64,000 bases of DNA, from positions 1 through 64,000 of the forward strand of contig NZ_JADNYP010000006.1 of NCBI RefSeq assembly GCF_015680705.1, written 5' to 3'. A model generated the notes under the pieces. It saw nothing but the letters and a program-made list of their open reading frames with translations, was not told where the DNA came from and did not search any database. Positions 55,450 to 64,000 of the stretch are shown piece by piece (within the stretch, counting starts at the first letter, position 1; each line of letters starts with the position of its first letter). A program made the position numbers and the translations under genes. This DNA comes from Pseudomonas fulva (GTDB lineage Bacteria > Pseudomonadota > Gammaproteobacteria > Pseudomonadales > Pseudomonadaceae).

Positions 55450-55627
55450 GCAACACTCCTTGGAGAGCAGAACAGGCGATCGCTGCCTGCTTACGGATCA
55501 GCCACTGATGATAAACCTATCCGGCGCCGGTAAAAACAGCCACTGCCGGAGAGTGTCGCCCAGTGTGCAGCAGCAGCGCATGACGGACGTTGCGCCAGGG
55601 CAACTTCCCATAGGGCCGTGAGCTGCC
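55450..55627. other. Intergenic region upstream of lpxO
   Basis: About 180 bases, probably containing the lpxO promoter. No gene or repeat seen. Confidence 0.4.
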
Positions 55628-55753
55628 TCATGGGTTGGGTGTGTGCAGTGCTGGTTCCAGCTGGAACCGCTCGGCAAGATGGCGAACGCCTCGTCCGCGT
55701 TCGAGAAAGGCCTGGATCACTGACTGCTTGAGCGGTATTGAGTACTTGCTCAT
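55628..55753 (-). pseudogene. IS3-type transposase OrfA N-terminal remnant
   Basis: 41 codons: MSKYSIPLKQSVIQAFLERG, then RGVRHLAERFQLEPAL, then an out-of-family HTPNP and stop. The first ~35 residues match the helix-turn-helix start of IS3-family OrfA proteins; the rest of the element is absent. A perfect 16-bp palindrome GGTTCCAGCTGGAACC lies inside it (55653-55668). Confidence 0.6.
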
Positions 55754-55761
55754 GGGAAAAC

Positions 55762-55791
55762 CCGGATGCTGGATGGGTATCCAACATCCGG
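55762..55791 (-). terminator. Rho-independent terminator of cysK
   Basis: Stem CCGGATG-t-TGGAT / ATCCA-g-CATCCGG on the minus strand with a 4-nt loop, then GTTTTCCC. It lies about 70 nt after the cysK stop. Confidence 0.75.
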
Positions 55792-55858
55792 GGCGCAGCT
55801 CACCGTGCTTCGAGCACCAGCAACGGGTGTCGGCCCTGCCATGGGTGGCGGCCCACGC

Positions 55859-56833
<975 letters not shown>

Positions 56834-56958
56834 GGCAGGTCCTTGTAACCGTGCAGTGAAAACCACAGGGTAAGCCTGCGTGCCTGGGGCGTAAAGCCCG
56901 TTCGAACTCGCATGCACTGGTGACGGTCAACCGCACATCTGCCCTTGGAGAGCATTCG

Positions 56959-58032
56959 ATGAAAGGTCGATATCGCTGGCCGCTCGTCGGCCTGGTCGGC
57001 GTACTGCTGCTATTGCTGGTCTTGCACCTGACGCTGCCCTACCTCGTGCGCAACTACCTCAACGACAAGCTGGCCGACATGGGTGAGTACAAGGGCCAGG
57101 TGACCGACGTGGACCTGGCCTGGTGGCGCGGCGCTTACCAGATCAAGGGCCTGCAGATCGTCAAGACCACTGGCAAGGTCCCCGTGCCGCTGCTGGACGC
57201 TCCGCTGATCGACCTGTCGGTGAGCTGGCAGGCGTTGTGGCATGACCGCGCAGTGGTCGCCGAAGTGACCTTCGAACGCCCCGAGCTGAATTTCGTCGAT
57301 GGTGGCAGCAAGCAGCAGTCCCAGACCGGTCAAGGCACCGACTGGCGCCAGCAACTGGAAAAGCTGCTGCCGATCACCCTCAACGAAGTCCGTATCGACA
57401 ACGGTACCCTGACCTTCCGCAACTTCCATTCCAAGCCTCAGGTCAACCTCAAGGCGACCCAGCTCGACGCCAGCATCCGCAACCTGACCAACGTGCGTGA
57501 CGAGCAAGGCCGGCGCGATGCCAGCTTCGAGGCGAACGCGCGACTGCTCGGCGACGCCAAGGTCGAAAGCAGCGCGACCTTCGACCCGTTCAGCGACTTC
57601 GACGACTTCCAGTTCCGTCTGCGCGCCACCGATATCCAGCTGCGTCGGCTCAACGACTTCGCCAGCGCCTATGGCAAGTTCGATTTCAATGCCGGCCACG
57701 GCGACGTGGTGATCGAAGCCCAGGCCGAGAACGGCAGGCTCAATGGCTATATCAAGCCGCTGCTGCGCGATGTCGACGTGTTCAACTGGCAACAGGACGT
57801 GGAGGAAAAGGACAAAGGCTTCTTCCGTTCGATCTGGGAAGCGGTGGTCGGCGCTGGCCAGACAGTCCTGAAGAACCAACCCAAGAACCAGTTCGCCACG
57901 CGGGTCGAACTCAACGGCAACGTGCACCAGCAAGACATCAGCGCCTTCGAGGCCTTCTTGCAGATCTTGCGCAACGGCTTCGTGCAGGCTTTCAACGCGC
58001 GCTATGAGCAGCCCAAGCCCGACCCCGAATAG
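56959..58032 (+). CDS. DUF748 / AsmA-like domain membrane protein
   Basis: 357 aa. N-terminal transmembrane anchor (LVGLVGVLLLLLVLHLTLP), then DUF748-type repeats with VDLAWWRGAYQIKGLQIV, VLLPITLNEVRIDNGTLTFRN-like segments, and a long periplasmic portion. Related to AsmA-type proteins thought to bridge the periplasm and move lipids. GGAG lies about 9 nt before ATG 56959. Divergent from cysK by 125 bp, upstream of the MoxR gene. Confidence 0.82.
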   Translation: MKGRYRWPLVGLVGVLLLLLVLHLTLPYLVRNYLNDKLADMGEYKGQVTDVDLAWWRGAYQIKGLQIVKTTGKVPVPLLDAPLIDLSVSWQALWHDRAVVAEVTFERPELNFVDGGSKQQSQTGQGTDWRQQLEKLLPITLNEVRIDNGTLTFRNFHSKPQVNLKATQLDASIRNLTNVRDEQGRRDASFEANARLLGDAKVESSATFDPFSDFDDFQFRLRATDIQLRRLNDFASAYGKFDFNAGHGDVVIEAQAENGRLNGYIKPLLRDVDVFNWQQDVEEKDKGFFRSIWEAVVGAGQTVLKNQPKNQFATRVELNGNVHQQDISAFEAFLQILRNGFVQAFNARYEQPKPDPE

Positions 58033-58155
58033 CAGTCGCGTTCCCAGCGCCGATGGGCCGCGTTATAGTCCGACGATAGACAGCGGCGTCCGGCCGCCCC
58101 GATGCGGACAGCCGGTGCATCGGCGCCGCGCACAGACCATTCAAAGGAACGGCCC

Positions 58156-59001
58156 ATGAAATTCGAAGGCACTGGCGAGTATGTCGCCACCGACGACCTG
58201 AAGCTGGCAGTCAATGCGGCGATCACCCTCGAGCGGCCTTTACTGGTGAAAGGCGAACCGGGTACCGGCAAGACCATGCTGGCCGAGCAGCTGGCGGCAG
58301 CCTTCGGGGCGCGGTTGATCACCTGGCATGTCAAGTCCACCACCAAGGCCCACCAGGGGCTGTACGAATACGATGCGGTGAGCCGCCTGCGCGACTCGCA
58401 ACTGGGCGTGGACAAGGTGCATGACGTACGCAACTACCTGAAGAAGGGCAAGCTGTGGGAGGCCTTCGAGGCCGAGGAGCGGGTGATCCTGCTGATCGAC
58501 GAGATCGACAAGGCCGATATCGAGTTTCCCAACGATCTGTTGCAGGAGCTCGACAAGATGGAGTTCTATGTCTACGAGACCAACGAGACCATCAAGGCCA
58601 GGCATCGACCGATCATCATCATCACGTCGAACAACGAGAAGGAACTGCCAGATGCCTTCCTGCGGCGCTGTTTCTTTCACTACATCGCCTTCCCCGACCG
58701 GGACACCTTGCAGAAGATCGTCGACGTGCACTTTCCCGGTATCAAGCAGAGCCTGGTCAGCGAAGCGCTCGAGGTATTCTTCGACGTGCGCAAGGTGCCG
58801 GGCCTGAAGAAGAAGCCCTCGACCTCGGAACTGGTCGACTGGCTCAAGCTGCTGATGGCCGACGATATCGGCGAAGCGGTGCTGCGCGAACGCGATCCGA
58901 CCAAGGCCATCCCGCCCTTGGCAGGCGCGCTGGTGAAGAACGAGCAGGATGTCCAGTTGCTCGAGCGCCTGGCTTTCATGAGCCGGCGCGGCAACCGCTG
59001 A
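58156..59001 (+). CDS. MoxR-family AAA+ ATPase
   Basis: 281 aa. Walker A GEPGTGKT (33-40), Walker B VILLIDEIDKADIEF (about 110), sensor 1 IIITSNNEKELPDAFLRRCFF. MoxR ATPases act with VWA-domain proteins to insert cofactors or remodel protein complexes. The following gene is such a partner, 12 nt downstream. GGAAC lies 7 nt before ATG. Confidence 0.93.
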   Translation: MKFEGTGEYVATDDLKLAVNAAITLERPLLVKGEPGTGKTMLAEQLAAAFGARLITWHVKSTTKAHQGLYEYDAVSRLRDSQLGVDKVHDVRNYLKKGKLWEAFEAEERVILLIDEIDKADIEFPNDLLQELDKMEFYVYETNETIKARHRPIIIITSNNEKELPDAFLRRCFFHYIAFPDRDTLQKIVDVHFPGIKQSLVSEALEVFFDVRKVPGLKKKPSTSELVDWLKLLMADDIGEAVLRERDPTKAIPPLAGALVKNEQDVQLLERLAFMSRRGNR

Positions 59002-59013
59002 CGGAGCCGTGCC

Positions 59014-60192
59014 ATGCTGCTGAACCTGTTCAACGAGCTGCGCGCGGCCAAGGTGCCGGTGTCACTGCGCGAACTGCTCGACCTGCTCGCAGCCCTGCAA
59101 AAGCAGGTGGTGTTCGCCGACATGGACGAGTTCTATTACCTGGCGCGCGCCATCCTGGTGAAGGATGAGCGACATTTCGACAAGTTCGACCGAGCCTTTT
59201 GCGCCTACTTCGATGGGCTGCAGCACCTCGACCGGCACCTGGAGGCCCTGATTCCCGAACAGTGGCTGCGCAAGGAATTCGAGCGCTCGCTAAGCGAAGA
59301 GGAACGGGCAACGATTCAGTCGCTGGGCGGGCTGGACAAGCTGATCGAAGCCTTCAGGCAGCGCCTCGCGGAACAGAAGGGCCGGCATGCCGGTGGCAAC
59401 AAGTGGATCGGCACCGGCGGCACCAGCCCGTTCGGCGCGGGCGGCTACAACCCCGAGGGCATTCGGGTCGGTGACGCCGGTACGCGCCAGGGCAAGGCGG
59501 TCAAGGTGTGGGAGGCGCGGGAATATCGCAACCTGGACGATCAGGTCGAACTGGGGACCCGCAACATCAAGCTGGCCTTGCGCCGCCTGCGCAAGTTCGC
59601 TCGCGACGGCGCTGCCGAAGAGCTCGACATCGACGGCACCATCGAGCACACCGCCCGGGATGCTGGGCTGCTGAACATCCAGATGCGTGCGCAACGACGC
59701 AACAGCGTCAAGTTGCTCCTGCTGTTCGATATCGGCGGCTCCATGGACGCCCATGTCCGTGTCTGCGAGGAACTGTTCTCGGCCTGCAAGACCGAGTTCA
59801 AGCACCTGGAGTACTACTATTTCCACAACTTCGTGTACGAGACGGTGTGGAAGAACAACCTGCGGCGCAATGCCGAGCGCTTCGCCACGTTCGACCTGCT
59901 GCACAAGTACGGCGACGACTACAAGGTGGTCTTCGTCGGCGACGCCTCGATGGCGCCCTACGAAATCACCCAGCCCGGCGGCAGCGTCGAGCACTGGAAC
60001 GAAGAAGCCGGGTACGTCTGGATGCAGCGCTTCACCGAGAAGTTCAGGAAGCTGGTGTGGATCAACCCCTACCCCCGGCAGACCTGGGACTACAGCGCAT
60101 CGACCGGCCTGGTACGCGAGCTGGTCCAGCAGCGCATGTACCCGCTGACCTTGCAAGGGCTGGAGGACGGGATGCGGGAGCTGGGCAAATGA
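59014..60192 (+). CDS. VWA-domain protein, CoxE-like, partner of MoxR ATPase
   Basis: 392 aa. N-terminal helical domain (about 1-130), a glycine-rich linker (NKWIGTGGTSPFGAGG), then a von Willebrand A domain. The metal site reads DIGGSM (Asp239), with Gly in place of the first Ser of DxSxS. The later SIDAS-like loop region YDYSASTGLVRELVQQRMY follows. Forms a pair with the upstream ATPase. Confidence 0.9.
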   Translation: MLLNLFNELRAAKVPVSLRELLDLLAALQKQVVFADMDEFYYLARAILVKDERHFDKFDRAFCAYFDGLQHLDRHLEALIPEQWLRKEFERSLSEEERATIQSLGGLDKLIEAFRQRLAEQKGRHAGGNKWIGTGGTSPFGAGGYNPEGIRVGDAGTRQGKAVKVWEAREYRNLDDQVELGTRNIKLALRRLRKFARDGAAEELDIDGTIEHTARDAGLLNIQMRAQRRNSVKLLLLFDIGGSMDAHVRVCEELFSACKTEFKHLEYYYFHNFVYETVWKNNLRRNAERFATFDLLHKYGDDYKVVFVGDASMAPYEITQPGGSVEHWNEEAGYVWMQRFTEKFRKLVWINPYPRQTWDYSASTGLVRELVQQRMYPLTLQGLEDGMRELGK

Positions 60193-60214
60193 ACCAGGCT
60201 CGATGGCACGTCAT

Positions 60215-60235
60215 GGGCCGGCTGCTGAGCGGCCC
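60215..60235. terminator. Hairpin between VWA gene and trans-sulfuration gene
   Basis: GGGCCG, 9-nt loop, CGGCCC between convergent genes. Short and without a T-run, so weak evidence. Confidence 0.35.
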
Positions 60236-60271
60236 GCCAGCGCCTTCGCCGACGACCATGGCCAGGCCGGT

Positions 60272-61435
60272 CTACCCGGCAGCCGCCAGCGCCTGACCCA
60301 GATCCTCGATCAGGTCCCGGTCATCCTCGACACCGATCGACAGCCGCAGCAGGTTCTCGGTGATGCCCATCTGCTGCTTCTGCTCGGGCCGCAGCGAATT
60401 GTGCGACATGCTCCAGGCATGATTGACCATGCTCTCGACCCCGCCCAGCGAATCGGCCAGGGCAAAGATCTGCAGCCGCTCCACTAGACGCTCAACCGCC
60501 GCCCGGCCGCCCTTGACCCGCATCGCCACCACTGCGCCGCCGCTGCGCATCTGGCGCTGACTCAGGGCGTGTTGCGGATGGCTCTCCAGCCCTGGGTAGA
60601 ACACCTGCTCGACGTTGCGGTGGTTTTCCAGGAACCTGGCGACCTGCAAGGCATTGGCGCATTGACGCTCCATGCGCACATCCAGGGTCTTGAGACCGCG
60701 CAGGGCCAGGTAGCAATCGAACGGGCCCTGGATCGCACCGACCGCCATGCTGATCTTGCGCAGCCGAGCCAACAGGCGTTCGTCGGCTGCCACTACCACG
60801 CCGCCAATGAGATCGGAATGGCCACCGATGTACTTGCTTGCCGAGTGCATCACCAGGTCGACACCCAGGCGGATCGGTCGCTGGTTCCAGGGCGAGCAGA
60901 ACGTGTTGTCGATGCAGGTCAGCACGCCGCGGGCACGGGCCAGGTCGCACAGCGCCTTGATGTCCACCAGTTGCAACAACGGGTTGGTCGGCGACTCGAT
61001 CCAGATCAGCCGAGTGTCGGAGCGAATCGCATCGCTCACCGCCTGCAGGTCGTTGAGATCGACATGACTGGTGGTCAGTCCGCAGGTATGCGCGCGGTAG
61101 TCTTCCAGCAGACGAAAGGTACCACCATAGACGCCCCGCATGACCACCACATGGGAGTCCTTGGGCAGCAGCTCGAGCACCGTGGCGGTGGCGCTGACCC
61201 CGGACGCGCAGGCCACGGCGCCGACGCCTTCCTCCAACGCCGCGACGCAGGTCTCGTAGGCATGCCGGGTAGGGTTGGCCACGCGGCTGTAGGCATAGGC
61301 CGGGTGGTCGTCCAGGCCATGCTTGACGAAGGAGCTGGCGGTGACGATGGCCGGAAACAGGGCATTGTCAGCGACGAGGTTCTGCTCGCCGGCATGGATG
61401 GTGCGGGTAGCGAAGTGGCGCGGCTTGTCGGACAT
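60272..61435 (-). CDS. Trans-sulfuration family PLP enzyme (cystathionine gamma-synthase/lyase-like)
   Basis: 387 aa. Cys/Met metabolism PLP-dependent fold. Signatures: YSRVANPTRHAYETCVAALEEG, the PLP-binding lysine in HSASKYIGGHSDLIGGVVV, and ESMVNHAWSMSHNSL. Substrate preference cannot be read; candidates are cystathionine gamma-synthase, gamma-lyase or O-acetylhomoserine sulfhydrylase. It differs from the MdeA methionine gamma-lyase I recall. Divergent from an Lrp-type regulator by 146 bp. Confidence 0.85.
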   Translation of the reverse strand: MSDKPRHFATRTIHAGEQNLVADNALFPAIVTASSFVKHGLDDHPAYAYSRVANPTRHAYETCVAALEEGVGAVACASGVSATATVLELLPKDSHVVVMRGVYGGTFRLLEDYRAHTCGLTTSHVDLNDLQAVSDAIRSDTRLIWIESPTNPLLQLVDIKALCDLARARGVLTCIDNTFCSPWNQRPIRLGVDLVMHSASKYIGGHSDLIGGVVVAADERLLARLRKISMAVGAIQGPFDCYLALRGLKTLDVRMERQCANALQVARFLENHRNVEQVFYPGLESHPQHALSQRQMRSGGAVVAMRVKGGRAAVERLVERLQIFALADSLGGVESMVNHAWSMSHNSLRPEQKQQMGITENLLRLSIGVEDDRDLIEDLGQALAAAG

Positions 61436-61581
61436 GGTCTGGCCTGTGGCGAATGGAACCTGAAAGAACACTATGGCACATCCCGCCCCGCCAGGCCGCT
61501 TGGCAGGCCATACCCCTATGCGCGGCGCCTCGGCTTGGTTAGGCTGCACGTCATAGCCTTGCCTGGATAGCGCTCAGCGAC

Positions 61582-62040
61582 ATGGACAGCTTCGACCAGC
61601 ACATCCTCACCCTGCTCCAACGCGATGCCTCGATTTCGCTCAAGGACCTGGCCGAAGCGGTCAACCTGTCGACCACACCCTGCTGGAAACGGGTCAAGCG
61701 GCTCGAGGAAGAAGGCTACATTCGCGCCCGCGTCGCCCTGCTCGACCCGCAGCGCCTGGGCCTGGGCCTGACGGTCTTCGTCCAGCTCAAGACCCAGCGC
61801 CACGACACCGCCTGGCTGGCCGGTTTCGCCGAGACCGTGAGCGGTTTCGAGGAAGTCATGGAGTGCTACCGAATGGCGGGTGACTGGGACTACCTGCTGC
61901 GCGTGGTGGTATCGGACATGCCGGCCTACGATCGCTTCTACAAGAAATTGATCACCAGCACCGATGGCTTGTCCAACATCACATCCACGTTCGCCATGGA
62001 GCAGATGAAATTCACCACGGCGTTCCCGGTGCGACGTTGA
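61582..62040 (+). CDS. Lrp/AsnC family transcriptional regulator
   Basis: 152 aa. N-terminal HTH (ISLKDLAEAVNLSTTPCWKRVKRLEE), then the RAM ligand-binding domain (YIRARVALLDPQRLGLGLT through FAMEQMKFTTAFPV). Amino-acid responsive; most likely controls the divergent trans-sulfuration gene. Confidence 0.9.
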   Translation: MDSFDQHILTLLQRDASISLKDLAEAVNLSTTPCWKRVKRLEEEGYIRARVALLDPQRLGLGLTVFVQLKTQRHDTAWLAGFAETVSGFEEVMECYRMAGDWDYLLRVVVSDMPAYDRFYKKLITSTDGLSNITSTFAMEQMKFTTAFPVRR

Positions 62041-62173
62041 GCCAGCGATCTTGGCGTACCGATAGAGCAGGCTGATCGTGCGGTCGGAAAAACCAATTTG
62101 ACGCAGCCTTGGCCAGGTTATAGGTTGACTTGACACGCGGCGTGCATGACGCCCCCAGCATTCAGGCATATCT

Positions 62174-63178
62174 GTGGAAGAACGTGACCAGTCCTTGATC
62201 GACGGCTACAACCGGAAAATCGACTACTTGCGCATGTCGGTCACCGACCGCTGTGATTTCCGCTGTGTCTACTGCATGGCCGAGGACATGCAGTTCCTGC
62301 CGCGCCAACGCATCCTCACGCTCGAAGAGCTGTATCAGGTCGCCGAGCGCTTCGTGGCCCTCGGCACGCGCAAGATTCGCCTGACCGGCGGCGAGCCGCT
62401 GGTACGCCAGGGCATCGTCGAGCTGTGCGCGCGCATCGCGACCCTGCCCGGGCTGCGAGAATTGTGCCTGACCAGCAATGGCTCGCAACTGGGCCGGCTG
62501 GCCCAGCCGCTGTTCGACGCCGGTGTTGCGCGCCTGAACATCAGTCTCGACAGCCTGGATCCGGAGCGCTTTCGCGCGCTCACCCGCACCGGCGACCTGC
62601 GACAGGTCATCGCCGGCATCGATGCCGCGCGCCGCGCGGGGTTCCGTCGGACCAAGCTCAACTGCGTGGTGCTCAAGGGCCGCAACGACGACGAGATCGT
62701 CGACCTGGTGCGCTTCGCCATCGACCGGGAACTGGACATTTCCTTCATCGAGGAAATGCCGCTGGGCGTAATCAGCGAACACGAACGTGGCGAGTCCTAC
62801 TGCTCCAGCGATGAGGTACGCGCGCGCCTGGCCGAGCATTTCACCCTGGTCGAGTCGGCCGAGTCGTCCCTGGGGCCGGCACGCTATTGGCGCCTGGCCG
62901 AGGCACCGCGAACCAGGGTCGGCTTCATCTCGCCCCACAGCCACAACTTCTGCGCGACCTGCAACCGGGTGCGCCTGACGGTTGAAGGTCGCCTGCTGCT
63001 GTGCCTGGGCAACGAGCACTCGCTGGACCTCAAGCAGGTGCTGCGGGCCCATCCGGGCGATCCGGCGCGCCTCGAACAGGCCATCCGCACAGCCGTGCAG
63101 CTCAAGCCTTACCGCCATCACTTCGAAGTCGGCGGCGAAGTGCAGATCCTGCGTTTCATGAACATGACCGGTGGCTGA
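62174..63178 (+). CDS. moaA: GTP 3',8-cyclase, molybdenum cofactor biosynthesis protein A
   Basis: 334 aa radical SAM enzyme making the first intermediate of molybdopterin. N-terminal [4Fe-4S] site Cys27, Cys31, Cys34 in [16 protein letters not shown] for SAM; the C-terminal second cluster [19 protein letters not shown]; and the C-terminal Gly-Gly required for activity (NMTGG). GTG start 62174, weak ribosome site. 134 bp after the Lrp gene. Confidence 0.95.
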   Translation: MEERDQSLIDGYNRKIDYLRMSVTDRCDFRCVYCMAEDMQFLPRQRILTLEELYQVAERFVALGTRKIRLTGGEPLVRQGIVELCARIATLPGLRELCLTSNGSQLGRLAQPLFDAGVARLNISLDSLDPERFRALTRTGDLRQVIAGIDAARRAGFRRTKLNCVVLKGRNDDEIVDLVRFAIDRELDISFIEEMPLGVISEHERGESYCSSDEVRARLAEHFTLVESAESSLGPARYWRLAEAPRTRVGFISPHSHNFCATCNRVRLTVEGRLLLCLGNEHSLDLKQVLRAHPGDPARLEQAIRTAVQLKPYRHHFEVGGEVQILRFMNMTGG

Positions 63179-63200
63179 TCGCGACCACATCGGGTAATCC

Positions 63201-64000
63201 ATGATCGTTCCCCCGCGTCCCGACCTGCTGCGCGTGCTGTTCACCCTCAAGGGCTCGATCGTCAAGCGCATCGCCGGGCGCTGCCTGCTGGTGACCGTGC
63301 TGGCCGCACTGATCGTGATGGTCGAGCGACACTATCCGGCCCTGTTCTATCCGGTCAGCGCCACACCGTTCACCTTGCTCGGCCTGTCGCTGTCGATATT
63401 CATGAGCTTTCGCAACAACGCCTGCTATGACCGCTGGTGGGAAGGGCGCAAGGCCTGGGGCCGCCTGCTGATCGAGACCCGCTCGTTCGTTCGGCAAAGC
63501 GTGGTGGTGGCCGACGCCCGGCTGCGCGCCGAGCTGCTGTACAGCCTGTGCGGCTTCGCCCATGCCCTCAACGCGCGACTGCGCAACGAAGACGCCGCCA
63601 GCGCCGCCGCCCCCTGGCTGCAAGAGCCCGGCCGGATCAGCGCGCACAATGTCTGCAACGGCATCCTGCAAGAGGTCGGCAGCCACTGTTCGCGGCTGGC
63701 CGAACAGGGCCACATCGGTGAATGGCGCTACACCCTGCTCGAGCAGCGCCTGACCGGCCTGGCGGAAGTCCAGGCCACCTGCGAGCGGATCAAGCAAACG
63801 CCCCTGCCCTTCCCCTATACCCTGCTGCTGCACCGGACCATCTACATTTTCTGTCTGTTGCTGCCCTTCGCCCTGGCCGAGCCGCTCGGCTGGCTGGCGC
63901 CGCTGTTCACCACCTTGGTCAGCTATACCTTCTTCGGCCTGGATGCCATCGGCAACGAGCTGGAAGACCCGTTCGGGCGCGACGAGAACGACCTGCCGAC
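63201..64000 (+). CDS. Bestrophin-family channel protein (3'-truncated by window edge)
   Basis: About 266 codons seen, continuing past the window. Hydrophobic segments near 24-40 and 47-66, then FRNNACYDRWWEGRKAWG, the bestrophin signature after the second helix, and near the end GLDAIGNELEDPFGRDENDLP, the conserved Ca-clasp-like region. Predicted pentameric anion channel. ATG 63201 lies 22 nt after the moaA stop, so cotranscription is possible. Confidence 0.9.
   Translation, partial: MIVPPRPDLLRVLFTLKGSIVKRIAGRCLLVTVLAALIVMVERHYPALFYPVSATPFTLLGLSLSIFMSFRNNACYDRWWEGRKAWGRLLIETRSFVRQSVVVADARLRAELLYSLCGFAHALNARLRNEDAASAAAPWLQEPGRISAHNVCNGILQEVGSHCSRLAEQGHIGEWRYTLLEQRLTGLAEVQATCERIKQTPLPFPYTLLLHRTIYIFCLLLPFALAEPLGWLAPLFTTLVSYTFFGLDAIGNELEDPFGRDENDLP

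Noticed and set aside
55653..55668. Perfect 16-bp palindrome GGTTCCAGCTGGAACC as an operator
   Set aside because: It falls within the coding sequence of the transposase remnant (FQLEP) and away from any start, so chance or codon usage explains it better.

Overview
The window reads as a chromosomal segment of a Pseudomonas of the P. putida group. The base composition is uniformly GC-rich and coding density is high. Recognisable genes include the solvent/antibiotic efflux system ttgR-ttgABC with its operator, xenobiotic reductase xenA, and a dctB/dctD-like pair next to a KgtP-type permease and bglX. No rRNA, tRNA, CRISPR array, prophage or intact insertion sequence was seen. The first ~35 bases are homopolymer-rich and look like a damaged contig end rather than natural sequence.

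Layout. 1-12.1 kb: a truncated MFS exporter divergent from a LysR regulator, an MscS channel, a heme catalase, xenA divergent from an ArsR regulator, an MBL-fold hydrolase, an LLM-type flavin oxidoreductase, a RIO-type kinase, and a DUF2231 membrane protein coupled to a lipoprotein sugar dehydrogenase. 12.2-23.9 kb is more accessory. It holds a decayed isochorismatase, an orphan TonB-dependent siderophore receptor, a small lipoprotein, a MITE-like element, a methyltransferase, hemB, a small DUF1289 protein, a TorF-type porin, a SIR2-like DUF4917 protein, a degenerate ATP-grasp protein, a second methyltransferase and an EamA exporter. 23.9-33.2 kb: a lemA-TPM-TPM operon, bglX, and the two-component/sigma-54 system dctB-dctD followed by the MFS permease it probably controls through a -24/-12 promoter. 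33.2-44.3 kb: a flavin reductase, a scar made of two gene remnants, an oxaloacetate decarboxylase-family enzyme, a DHA2 drug exporter, then ttgR divergent from ttgABC. 44.2-64 kb: a class I glutamine amidotransferase, a c-type cytochrome, azoR divergent from a LysR regulator, a periplasmic cyclophilin, an ABC exporter, CvfB, two lipoproteins or hypotheticals, an EamA exporter, lpxO, an IS3-type transposase remnant, cysK, a DUF748 protein, a MoxR ATPase/VWA pair, a trans-sulfuration enzyme divergent from an Lrp regulator, moaA, and a bestrophin cut by the window end.

Functional themes are envelope and efflux (ttgABC, DHA2, EamA, ABC, MscS, bestrophin, LpxO), redox defence (catalase, XenA, AzoR, flavin reductase), dicarboxylate uptake under sigma-54 control, and sulfur/cofactor metabolism (cysK, trans-sulfuration enzyme, moaA, hemB). 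I found no clear multi-gene novel system. The most unusual items are non-coding or degenerate. One is a TA-flanked MITE-like element with a second solo end that overlaps a stop codon. Another is a dispersed ~85-bp repeat found twice just after stop codons. The third is an ATP-grasp protein that has lost canonical metal-binding residues. A SIR2-like orphan, a sigma-54 promoter and several pseudogenes mark small deletions and decay.
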